DNA from: Alphaproteobacteria bacterium | GTDB taxonomy: Bacteria; Pseudomonadota; Alphaproteobacteria; RF32; CAG-239 | NCBI GenBank assembly: GCA_017479985.1 | Contig: JAFVBL010000033.1 | Span: 1 to 57,052, forward strand | Direction: 5' to 3' | DNA length: 57,052 nt | Shown: piece by piece, positions 25,128 to 32,166 of the stretch | How positions within the stretch are numbered: the first letter of the stretch is position 1 | Layout of the letters: each line of letters starts with the position of its first letter | Translations under genes and position numbers: made by a program | Notes under the pieces: model-generated | What the model was told of the DNA's origin: nothing | Database searches by the model: none | What the model saw: the letters and a program-made list of their open reading frames with translations, nothing else

Positions 25128-25155
25128 AAACAAGCACCCTTGCGGTGCTTGCCTC
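25128..25155. terminator. Bidirectional hairpin at the island's right border
   Basis: AAGCACC (25132-25138) pairs with GGTGCTT (25144-25150), a compact hairpin with a 5-nt loop between the convergent recombinase gene and the membrane protein gene. T-runs on either side are weak. It may terminate transcription from both sides. Confidence 0.55.
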
Positions 25156-25181
25156 AATACTCAAAAAATAAAGCCGACACA

Positions 25182-25757
25182 TCAGTTATTGAAATTATAA
25201 ATATCGGAACCGTCTGCCGGTAATGTCAAAGCAGCCGTATCAGCCGAAGGTGCGCACAACTGCAGATAATCCGCCGCATAACCGGCAATAATCAGTGCCA
25301 CAACCGGCAACACAACTTTTTCAAACGGAAAATGCGCGTGTCCGCCGTTTTTCTTTTTCATCCACTGATAAAAGACCGAAGAATATATCAGTAACAAAGC
25401 GCCGACAATACCGCAGAACAAAAACGGATCCAAATAGAAAATCAGTATAGGTTTCGGCGTATATACCAAATCTTTCCAATAAACGGCAAAAATCATCGAA
25501 AAAGACAATAACATCAAAATTGCATTCCGCCCTTTGAACTGCCAACCTTTTTTATCAAACCATAGAATTGTCCAATATCCGATAAGCGTCAGCAAAGCGC
25601 CTGCCCATATTGCAATCACGCCATCATCAACCCCGAGTTTACGTGCAATTTCCAAACCGGCGGCAACCGCAACGGTACAAACCGCGCACGCCGGATTGGC
25701 ATACGCCGGAAGTGCATAGATAAGACCGAACACCAAAATTAAGCCGAAAGTTGTCAT
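25182..25757 (-). CDS. Conserved membrane protein with N-terminal signal and CxxC
   Basis: This 191-residue protein starts with a signal-like segment (LILVFGLIYALPAYA). It continues with NPACAVCTVAVAAGLEIARKLG, a C-x-x-C pair just after the predicted cleavage site, then four or five transmembrane segments. Proteins with an NPxCxVCT-type start and similar topology occur in several bacterial groups, but no function is established to my knowledge. The CxxC could take part in a redox or metal reaction at the outer face of the membrane; that is a guess. It is probably chromosomal rather than part of the island. Confidence 0.8.
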   Translation of the reverse strand: MTTFGLILVFGLIYALPAYANPACAVCTVAVAAGLEIARKLGVDDGVIAIWAGALLTLIGYWTILWFDKKGWQFKGRNAILMLLSFSMIFAVYWKDLVYTPKPILIFYLDPFLFCGIVGALLLIYSSVFYQWMKKKNGGHAHFPFEKVVLPVVALIIAGYAADYLQLCAPSADTAALTLPADGSDIYNFNN

Positions 25758-25894
25758 TTTTTATTCTCCGTTTTGTTTTTATTTGATTACAAAATAACGA
25801 ATTATTCGAAAGAATCAACATCTTTTTTGCATTTAGCGCAACAAAAACGCCGCTGATAACCAACGGCGCCAAGGAGAAAAATATGCATTAAACA

Positions 25895-26335
25895 TTACAT
25901 AACGTTCTGAGTTGCCCGCTTTGCCAACAGCTCCGCGGTATTCGGCGCAGCAACTTTTTGTGCTTCTTCAATACCGTATTCTTTCGGAAAAGACATTGCA
26001 AATTCGTGGCAAAAACGTTTAAGCACTTTATCTTTGGAGGCTTTCGGATTTTCCGACAAAGAAAGGGCAATATATTTATGCATCACCATATAAAGTTTGT
26101 CATTTGTGGAAAGATTTTTGTTTGTAATCGCGTGTCCGAGGCCGATTGTCGCGCCCAAGTTGACGCTGGTCGGATTAACACGCAAATCCTGCATCTTACG
26201 CTCGGCAAACGAGCGTTTATCGTGCGATTCATCAATTACATTGCGTGCCAAATCAATCAGCTTATTTTTATCCAAAGCCGCCTGATCCAGTCGAAACAAA
26301 AACTTCACACCTTCGGCATTCTTTTTTTCATTCAT
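25895..26335 (-). CDS. Hypothetical protein, 146 residues
   Basis: This soluble, mostly helical protein with many Lys and Ala has a strong GGAGGT ribosome site. Recognisable segments are FLFRLDQAALDKNKLIDLARNV, NPTSVNLGATIGLGHAI and a C-terminal helical tail. No family is recognised. It follows ispA on the same strand with a 70-bp gap. Confidence 0.75.
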   Translation of the reverse strand: MNEKKNAEGVKFLFRLDQAALDKNKLIDLARNVIDESHDKRSFAERKMQDLRVNPTSVNLGATIGLGHAITNKNLSTNDKLYMVMHKYIALSLSENPKASKDKVLKRFCHEFAMSFPKEYGIEEAQKVAAPNTAELLAKRATQNVM

Positions 26336-26406
26336 CGCACACCTCCATAATTATATTGTATATTTAAACTATACCATAATTTCCGCGATGATGCAACAGC
26401 TTTTTT

Positions 26407-27303
26407 TCAGTGATTACGCTCAATGATATAACGTGCCAGATTTTGCAAATTTTCAGCGTGCTCACCGAAAATAGAAATTTCGGCAACGGCTTCATCAATC
26501 AGTTGTTTGGCTTTTTGGCGCGCGATTTCCAGTCCGTAATGTGTCACAAACGTAAACTTATGCTGCGAATCATCTTTACGCAATGTTTTGCCGACAAGTT
26601 TCGGGTCACCTTCTCTGTCAAGAATATCATCGGCAATTTGAAATGCCTGACCGATTTTGCGTGAATACACCACGATTGTATGACGCATATCAAGCGGCGC
26701 TTTACCCAAAACGGCACCTGCTTCACACGCATACCGCAGCAAACGACCGGTTTTCATTTCTTCAAGCCGCGAAATAATTGCTTCATCTTCCTTTTGCGAT
26801 TCGGTCGGCGCAGCATATAAATCGAGCGTTTGTCCGCTCACCATTCCGCCGAACGCGCCGGCGGCGGAAGAAAGCATCTGCACCAAAGTCAAACGGATTT
26901 CCGGCCGAATTTCCAAAGCATTCGCCAAATATTCAAACGCATAAGTCAACAATCCGTCACCGGCCAAAATGGCGGTTGCCTCATCAAATTGTTTATGACA
27001 AGTCGGCTTGCCGCGGCGCAAATCGTCATTATCCATCGCCGGCAAATCATCGTGAATAAGAGAATATGAATGCAGCATTTCAAGCGATGCGGCGGCCGGA
27101 AACGCGGTTTCATACGACACACCGAACAACGACGCACATTCGCACAGCAAATACGGACGCAAGCGTTTGCCACCGTTCATAACGGAATATTTCATCGCTT
27201 CAACCGCACGATTTTCCACCCCGCTAAGCGGCGGAAAACATTTTTCCAAATCTTGATTAAATCGCTCGGAAAAAGCGGTCAGGATTTTAACAATATCGGA
27301 CAT
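26407..27303 (-). CDS. ispA: Polyprenyl synthetase, farnesyl diphosphate synthase type
   Basis: The enzyme condenses isopentenyl diphosphate with allylic diphosphates to make farnesyl diphosphate for quinone and undecaprenyl synthesis. Visible are NGGKRLRPYL, the first Asp-rich motif HDDLPAMDNDDLRRGKPT, and the second QIADDILD, with 298 residues. The frame opens at 27357, but the ATG at 27303 has GGAGGAG directly upstream and lies just behind the xseB stop, so it is preferred. The xseB-ispA order is common in Proteobacteria, often followed by dxs, which is not here. Confidence 0.95.
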   Translation of the reverse strand: MSDIVKILTAFSERFNQDLEKCFPPLSGVENRAVEAMKYSVMNGGKRLRPYLLCECASLFGVSYETAFPAAASLEMLHSYSLIHDDLPAMDNDDLRRGKPTCHKQFDEATAILAGDGLLTYAFEYLANALEIRPEIRLTLVQMLSSAAGAFGGMVSGQTLDLYAAPTESQKEDEAIISRLEEMKTGRLLRYACEAGAVLGKAPLDMRHTIVVYSRKIGQAFQIADDILDREGDPKLVGKTLRKDDSQHKFTFVTHYGLEIARQKAKQLIDEAVAEISIFGEHAENLQNLARYIIERNH

Positions 27304-27304
27304 A

Positions 27305-27550
27305 TCACTCCTCCGCCTGAGCAAACGGCTCACTGCTGACATTTCCGTCCGGTGCAAGATTTATTTTTTCGATTTTCAGCTGAGCCGATTTAAGTTTATC
27401 TTCACAAAACTTTTTGAGTGCGGTAGCGGTTTCATACGCCTCAACGGCGTCATCGAGTTTTATTTTACCAGCTTCGAGTTCGCGGACAATGCTTTCAAGC
27501 TGAGCCAACGCATCTTCAAAAGATATTTTACTAAAATCCGGTTGTTTCAT
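27305..27550 (-). CDS. xseB: Exodeoxyribonuclease VII small subunit
   Basis: This 81-residue helical protein shows SFEDALAQLESIVRELEAGKIKLDDAVEAYE, the family signature, split here over FEDALAQLESIV and LEAGKIKLDDAV. It binds XseA to form a single-strand-specific exonuclease. GGAGAAG precedes the start, and the stop is 1 bp from the ispA start. Confidence 0.95.
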   Translation of the reverse strand: MKQPDFSKISFEDALAQLESIVRELEAGKIKLDDAVEAYETATALKKFCEDKLKSAQLKIEKINLAPDGNVSSEPFAQAEE

Positions 27551-27689
27551 TTTTCTTCTCCATTTTTGTTCAAGATTAACCGTTCCGCGATTTTTTACAA
27601 CGATATTTTACGACTTATCACACTTTTTGTAATACGGATTGATAATTGGAGAAGAATAAAATTTTCAAGAACAAGCCACAAGACAATGT

Positions 27690-27775
27690 CATCGTGAAGC
27701 GAAGCCGAAGAACCTCCTGAAGAAAAAGACTGTCATTCTCGGGCGAGCGGTAGCGAGAACCGAGAATCTCATAAA
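27690..27775. repeat. REP-like palindromic intergenic sequence
   Basis: ATTCTCGG (about 27734-27741) pairs with CCGAGAAT (about 27760-27767) around GCGAGCGGTAGCGAGAA. It is preceded by GTGAAGCGAAGCCGAAGAACCTCC. The mix of GCGAAGC-type and GAGAAT-type palindromes resembles short dispersed repeats known between genes in Alphaproteobacteria. Only one copy is in the window. Confidence 0.5.
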
Positions 27776-27780
27776 GAACA

Positions 27781-27822
27781 AAAAAAGCCCTCTGTTCCCA
27801 AAGGGAGCAAAGGACTTTTCCT
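27781..27822 (-). terminator. Rho-independent terminator of the 27849 gene
   Basis: On the minus strand CCTTTGCTCCC pairs, with G-U pairs, with GGGAACAGAGG, followed by GCTTTTTTT. It lies about 27 bp behind the stop of the secreted-protein gene. Confidence 0.8.
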
Positions 27823-27848
27823 ATTTTTTAATTGCTTCAATACAGCGA

Positions 27849-28577
27849 TTAGAAACCGCTGTACACGCCGTAAACGGGTGTCGAAGCAACGCCGTTCGTT
27901 GTCTGGGGCTGTGCAGAACGAGTCTGCATCTGCTGAGCCTGCGGCTGAACAGTAATGTACTGACCTGTAGAGGCGTTGTACGTGTACTGAGTCTGCTGAG
28001 TCTGCACGGGCTGCTGCTGACGAGCCTTGCGGCTACCACTAACAGCCGAAACAACTCGGCCGATCGCCATCAGCGGATCACCGCTGATGTTGACCTTGCC
28101 GTCCACCATATTCATTTGCAAACCCGAACCGACCGTTGAGATCATGTTCTGGTTTGTAATTTGAACATTCGATGTGGCAGAGGCTGCACCACCTGCGCCG
28201 TAAACGTAGCCGCCGCTACCGTTCATACCCATCATCATACCTCCGACAGCTCCTACACCGCCCATCATCATACCGCCGCCCATATTGAGCTGCACGGTGC
28301 GGACGGGGGTCAGGCCCTTCATCATAAACTCGTTATATCTACGAGTATACAACTCGGGGTCTGTACGATAAAGACCCTGGAAATATTCCTGAATCTTCAT
28401 CTGGAAGTTGTCCCCGGGGTACATAAATTGCTCCCCTGGGACGTCCTCACAGCGGTAGACCTGACCATTCGACAGCGTAACGTACGCGGCGTCGCGTGCG
28501 TAGACGAGCTGAGCGTTGGCGGTGTTGGCAACGAACATCATCACAAAAAGCATCATATAAACCTTAAACTGCTTCAT
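27849..28577 (-). CDS. Secreted Gly/Met- and Gln-rich protein, possibly acquired
   Basis: This 242-residue protein starts with a signal peptide (MKQFKVYMMLFVMMFVANTANA). A short folded region follows (YARDAAYVTLSNGQVYRCEDVPGE), then a Met/Gly-rich segment with MGGGMMMGG and MMMGMNGSGG, and a Gln/Thr-rich tail. No known domain is recognised. The frame opens at 28655, but the signal peptide at ATG 28577 decides the start. No close Shine-Dalgarno is present, only AGGAGA 16 nt away in an AT-rich leader. Codon use is more GC-rich than in the neighbours. These points suggest acquisition, perhaps from Bacteroidota; this is inference. Confidence 0.7.
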   Translation of the reverse strand: MKQFKVYMMLFVMMFVANTANAQLVYARDAAYVTLSNGQVYRCEDVPGEQFMYPGDNFQMKIQEYFQGLYRTDPELYTRRYNEFMMKGLTPVRTVQLNMGGGMMMGGVGAVGGMMMGMNGSGGYVYGAGGAASATSNVQITNQNMISTVGSGLQMNMVDGKVNISGDPLMAIGRVVSAVSGSRKARQQQPVQTQQTQYTYNASTGQYITVQPQAQQMQTRSAQPQTTNGVASTPVYGVYSGF

Positions 28578-29284
28578 AGTGATATTAATTTTAAATCTCC
28601 TGAACAAAAACAACTTCCGTATAATCGCATCACATTGTTCGGCGTAAAAACGCACTGATTGATCTATAAATCAGCTTTCCGCAATGTAATTTAATGCAGC
28701 AATCCGTTAAAAATATAACCTGAAATTTTTGTATGCTCTCTGTTCATAAATTTTTCGTCCTAACCACTGTGCTAATCTTAGATTGTGACAGTCCCCGGAG
28801 TTACTCAAACTCTACGCTGATGCTGCTTAACGGGAATCGGTGTTTTTAAAGAGGAGTAACGAAAAAAAATAATCCAAAGTACAAAAACTTCAAAATCATA
28901 TATCAACAAGAAAGCGCAAAACAAATTATACTTCCATATATCTTTGCCCATTCGATAGTTAAACTTCTTTTTTTTGAAAACGATTACCTAAGGCTCACAC
29001 ATAAACGAACTGAAAATCCGACCATATTGCTATGTTGTATGAGATGGGTAATGTTTATAAAAAGAAGTAAATAATTCATATTTTCATCCTTATAACATAA
29101 TCCCTAGTGTAATCATCTATAGAATAACTTATTTTTTTTGATATTTCAATAAAAAAATTACATCTTTTGGGCAAAAATCAGAATTTTGTCATAATATTTA
29201 TAAAAAAGTGCTTGCTTTTTTGTTTTTATCGGCTAAACTGCGCCTTACAACTGATGAACATTAACAAATTTAAGGAGATATAAA
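28578..29284. other. 700-bp non-coding region with foldable sequences
   Basis: No gene is supported. At 28772-28800 ACTGT-GCT-AATCT-TAGATT-GTG-ACAGT forms a hairpin, and GTTACTC (near 28800) pairs at distance with GAGTAAC (near 28855). About 28980-29060 (minus strand) encodes a short C-terminal-like tail MVGFSVRLCVSLR with a stop, reminiscent of the end of major paralogous-domain lipoproteins, so it may be a gene remnant. The ferredoxin promoter lies at the right end. Confidence 0.45.
29212..29239 (+). promoter_or_regulatory. Probable promoter of the ferredoxin gene
   Basis: TTGCTT (29212-29217), a 16-nt spacer and TAAACT (29234-29239) lie about 45 bp upstream of the ferredoxin start. The match is moderate. 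Confidence 0.5.
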
Positions 29285-29524
29285 ATGCCTTCAGTAATTA
29301 ACGATTCTTGCATAAAATGCGGTACTTGCGCTTCTATTTGTCCGGTCAGCGCAATGCACGATGCCGGCTCTCAGCTGGTGATTGATCCGGATACTTGCAT
29401 TGACTGCGGTGCTTGCATTGCCGAATGTCCGCAGAGCGCAATCTGCAACGATGCCGAAGCAAGCGCGGAAGCTATCAAATTCAATGCCGAACAGGCTGCC
29501 GTTTGCCCGAATGCAAATGACTGA
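29285..29524 (+). CDS. 2[4Fe-4S] ferredoxin
   Basis: This 79-residue clostridial-type ferredoxin has two complete CxxCxxCxxxCP cluster motifs (CIKCGTCASICP and CIDCGACIAECP). It is a low-potential one-electron carrier in the cytoplasm, for example for pyruvate:ferredoxin oxidoreductase or hydrogenase, and supports an anaerobic lifestyle. AAGGAGA precedes the ATG. It is followed by its own terminator (29546-29572), so it is monocistronic. Confidence 0.96.
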   Translation: MPSVINDSCIKCGTCASICPVSAMHDAGSQLVIDPDTCIDCGACIAECPQSAICNDAEASAEAIKFNAEQAAVCPNAND

Positions 29525-29545
29525 TTGACAATTCAAACAAAAAGG

Positions 29546-29572
29546 CTCAGGATAAATTCCTGAGTTTTTTTT
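29546..29572 (+). terminator. Rho-independent terminator of the ferredoxin gene
   Basis: CTCAGG (29546-29551) pairs with CCTGAG (29559-29564), followed by eight T residues (29565-29572). It ends only 13 bp before the next start codon, so the methyltransferase gene must rely on read-through or on a promoter overlapping the hairpin. Confidence 0.9.
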
Positions 29573-29585
29573 GTACGGAGGAACA

Positions 29586-30344
29586 ATGCCGACAGATTAT
29601 ACCGAAGACTATTTGCTTGACAAACAAGTGAAGATATTTCAACCGGTTGACGGATACCGCGCCTCAAGCGATGCCGTTTTGCTTTCGGCAATGGTTGCCA
29701 ACGTCAAGACCGGCGGACGGATTTTAGATGTCGGCGCCGGCACGGGAGCAATCTCACTTTGTTTGGCTCAAAGATTGCAAAAACAACAAGTGCGAATCGA
29801 CGGTTTGGAATTACAGCCGAAATTGGCGGAACTGGCTGATTTAAGCGCGCAAGCAAACGGATTCGATTTTGTACGTTTTTATAACATTGATATCCGGCAA
29901 AAAATAAATAATGCCGAAATCGCACCGTGTTCGTACGATGCAATAATATCAAATCCGCCGTACAGCGAACACGATATGCCGTCACCGAACGCCAGCAAAG
30001 CCGCGGCGCACAATCATAACGCTTTCGGACTTGAACAATGGCTCAATTTCTGCCTGAAAATGGCTAAGCCGTTCGGACGGATTTATATGGTGAACAGAGT
30101 TGAAGCATTGCCGCAAATTTGTACAACGCTCAAAGACAAGGCCGGCGGATTGGTAATTTTGCCGCTGTATTCAAAAATCGGGCAAGAGGCTAAGCGCGTA
30201 ATTGTGGCGGCGCAAAAAGATTCTAAAGCGCCGTGCCGGATTCTGCCGCCTTTTATAACACACGATGCAAGCGGAAAATACACTTTGCAGGCCGAAAAAG
30301 TTTTGCGCGCCGGATTATCTTTTGCGGATATCTTACAGACTTAA
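29586..30344 (+). CDS. tRNA1(Val) (adenine-37-N6)-methyltransferase-like
   Basis: This 252-residue SAM-dependent methyltransferase has RILDVGAGTGAISLCLA (motif I) and the catalytic NPPY in AIISNPPYSE, plus the early PVDGYRASSDAVLLSAM typical of the TrmN6/YfiC family that methylates A37 of tRNA-Val. The frame opens at 29571, but GGAGG 5 nt before ATG 29586 decides the start. Confidence 0.88.
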   Translation: MPTDYTEDYLLDKQVKIFQPVDGYRASSDAVLLSAMVANVKTGGRILDVGAGTGAISLCLAQRLQKQQVRIDGLELQPKLAELADLSAQANGFDFVRFYNIDIRQKINNAEIAPCSYDAIISNPPYSEHDMPSPNASKAAAHNHNAFGLEQWLNFCLKMAKPFGRIYMVNRVEALPQICTTLKDKAGGLVILPLYSKIGQEAKRVIVAAQKDSKAPCRILPPFITHDASGKYTLQAEKVLRAGLSFADILQT

Positions 30345-30403
30345 TTGTATTTTTACTTTTATTATGCTAGAATTTCAGCAAAATTCAGATTATGAGGTGT
30401 GAT

Positions 30404-31447
30404 ATGCGTAAGTATTTGCTTTTATTATTGGTTGTATGCGCAGCGTGGTTAAAAACTGATCCGGCACAATCTTTTTTGCCGCAGTATGATGACGACGAAG
30501 AATTCCGGTTGTGCGCCAAAGTCAGTTCTTGGGATACGTGCGCCGTTGAAGAAAACCATCGGCACCTCAAAAAAGTCAGACAGCAATACCGCTCGATTTT
30601 AGGTAATCCCGAGATTCTGAAATGGCACGCCGAACCGGAAGCGAACACGCAGGCCTTACGCGAAATGTATGAGAGTTGGACGGCATTCAAAAGCCGTATA
30701 TGCTCTTTATCGCACGCATCGGCAAAATATATGGAATCGCTGTTGGAAGAAAAAAATTCCTGCAACCTGTATCATACCTTGCACCATTCCGACCATTTAA
30801 ACAAGTTGCTTCTCTTAATAAATAAAAAAGCACCGCGGAAATCTGACCAATTTGATTTTCTGGTTATCTACGACCACGATGATGCATACACCCAATGCCG
30901 TGAAGAAAAAGGCGAAACAGATTGTCTGCCGGAAGAAATGAAACGCACCAATCAGACAATTAAAGATATGTATCAAACACTTCTCGATAGTGAAACCGTC
31001 GGCAAGTGGAACAACGGTGCAGACTTAAAACAGGGAAACTTCCGCGATATGTACGACAGTTGGATTGCCTTTCGCAACAGAATGTGCGCACTCTCGGTTT
31101 GGGCATATACAAATTATTACGGTCCGGAATCCATAACGATGACGCGCTGTCTGCAATTCTTCAATCGCGAAAAGTTTGAATTTTTAACCAATATTATGAT
31201 AGCCTCAAACAGTGTTCTTGATCAGGAACATCTGGAAAATGAATACGGCGAACAGTCTGATATTCTGGATAAAGATGACGGCGGCGCGGAAGAAGGACGG
31301 ACAATTACACCGCTCGAAAGACGCAACGGTGCAACCGCTCCGACTCCGGAAGACACTTTGGTTAAAGAAGAAAAGAAAGAAGAACCGCAGCCTCAGGCAG
31401 AACCGAAACCGGAAGAAAAATATAATATTCCGGCTTGGGCAAATTAA
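30404..31447 (+). CDS. Secreted protein with two LprI-like (DUF1311) repeats
   Basis: This 347-residue protein has a signal peptide (MRKYLLLLLVVCAAWLKTDPAQS) followed by two related Cys-containing units. The first (residues about 35-130) has CAKVSSWDTCAVEENHRHL and YESWTAFKSRICSL; the second (about 160-275) has CREEKGETDCLPEEM and YDSWIAFRNRMCALS. The Cys spacing and the W-x-x-(F/Y)-(R/K)-x-x-x-C signature fit the lysozyme inhibitor LprI-like family. The tail is acidic and Lys/Pro-rich. GAGGTG before ATG 30404 favours this start over 30392. It is probably periplasmic. A role against host lysozyme is family inference only. Confidence 0.7.
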   Translation: MRKYLLLLLVVCAAWLKTDPAQSFLPQYDDDEEFRLCAKVSSWDTCAVEENHRHLKKVRQQYRSILGNPEILKWHAEPEANTQALREMYESWTAFKSRICSLSHASAKYMESLLEEKNSCNLYHTLHHSDHLNKLLLLINKKAPRKSDQFDFLVIYDHDDAYTQCREEKGETDCLPEEMKRTNQTIKDMYQTLLDSETVGKWNNGADLKQGNFRDMYDSWIAFRNRMCALSVWAYTNYYGPESITMTRCLQFFNREKFEFLTNIMIASNSVLDQEHLENEYGEQSDILDKDDGGAEEGRTITPLERRNGATAPTPEDTLVKEEKKEEPQPQAEPKPEEKYNIPAWAN

Positions 31448-31449
31448 AG

Positions 31450-31524
31450 ATACATACCTGAAAGTATAAAAAATATGTTGCATTCTCCGAAAATTGCTTT
31501 ATACATACGCTACAGTATGAATAA
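31450..31524 (+). promoter_or_regulatory. Promoter with two tandem TetR-type operators
   Basis: The site 31499-31524 is a 26-bp palindrome, TTATACATAC-N6-GTATGAATAA, with nine of ten arm positions symmetric. A second site at 31450-31470 shares ATACATAC-N6-GTAT, starting 51 bp upstream. The first overlaps the -10 TATACA (31500-31505), which with TTGCAT (31478-31483) forms a promoter with a 16-bp spacer. Binding of the adjacent TetR protein here would repress the efflux operon. Confidence 0.72.
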
Positions 31525-31539
31525 ATAAGGAATAAAACG

Positions 31540-32166
31540 ATGCGCAGAACAAAAGAAGATGCCGAACAAACCAGACGCGCGATTTTAGAATCGGCGATGG
31601 ATATTTTTTATGAAAAAGGATATTCCAAAACAACATTTGATGAAATTGCCAAACGAATCAACCTGACCAAAGGTGCTGTTTATTGGTACTTCAGAAACAA
31701 GCCTGATATTGTGGCGGCGTTGATTAACGATTTTTCGGATCGCTATATGGCATTGGTCGACGAATTCTTATCGCAATATCCGGAAACCAGTTTTGAACGC
31801 ATCATCAAAATGGAATTGTTTATCAACAAGCAGATTCGCGAAAGTCAGCAACTTTATAAATTTTTATTTTTTGTAACTTGTCAAATGGAATGGAGCGAAG
31901 CAATCATCAATAAAATTCAGCCGTCCATTGAACAAACAAAACAGGTAATGCGCAATTTATTTATCGATGCTCTGAGTACATTACAGACTCAAAAGAAGAT
32001 TCGCGCAGATGTAAATGTTTCGATGATTTGCGAAATATTGATGGCGCAGTACAGCGGATTGCTTGAGGCGGCATTTACGCGCCGCCTGACCAACGAATTT
32101 GATACGGTGGTTGAAACAGGGTTTAACTTAATTTTTAACAGTATAAAAACGGAAGGTGAAAAATAA
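31540..32166 (+). CDS. TetR/AcrR family transcriptional regulator
   Basis: This 208-residue protein has an N-terminal helix-turn-helix: RRAILESAMDIFYEKGYSKT, FDEIAKRINLTKGAVYWYFRNK. The C-terminal ligand domain resembles those of AcrR and TtgR. It is the first gene of an RND efflux operon; its stop overlaps the start of the adaptor gene (TAATG). It most likely represses its own operon through the palindromes just upstream and is released by toxic ligands. Confidence 0.93.
   Translation: MRRTKEDAEQTRRAILESAMDIFYEKGYSKTTFDEIAKRINLTKGAVYWYFRNKPDIVAALINDFSDRYMALVDEFLSQYPETSFERIIKMELFINKQIRESQQLYKFLFFVTCQMEWSEAIINKIQPSIEQTKQVMRNLFIDALSTLQTQKKIRADVNVSMICEILMAQYSGLLEAAFTRRLTNEFDTVVETGFNLIFNSIKTEGEK

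Noticed and set aside
28757-28790. tRNA fragment on the minus strand (TTAGCACAGTGGTTAGGACG resembles a D-arm)
   Set aside because: No anticodon arm, T-arm or matching acceptor follows; it is a resemblance to one arm only.
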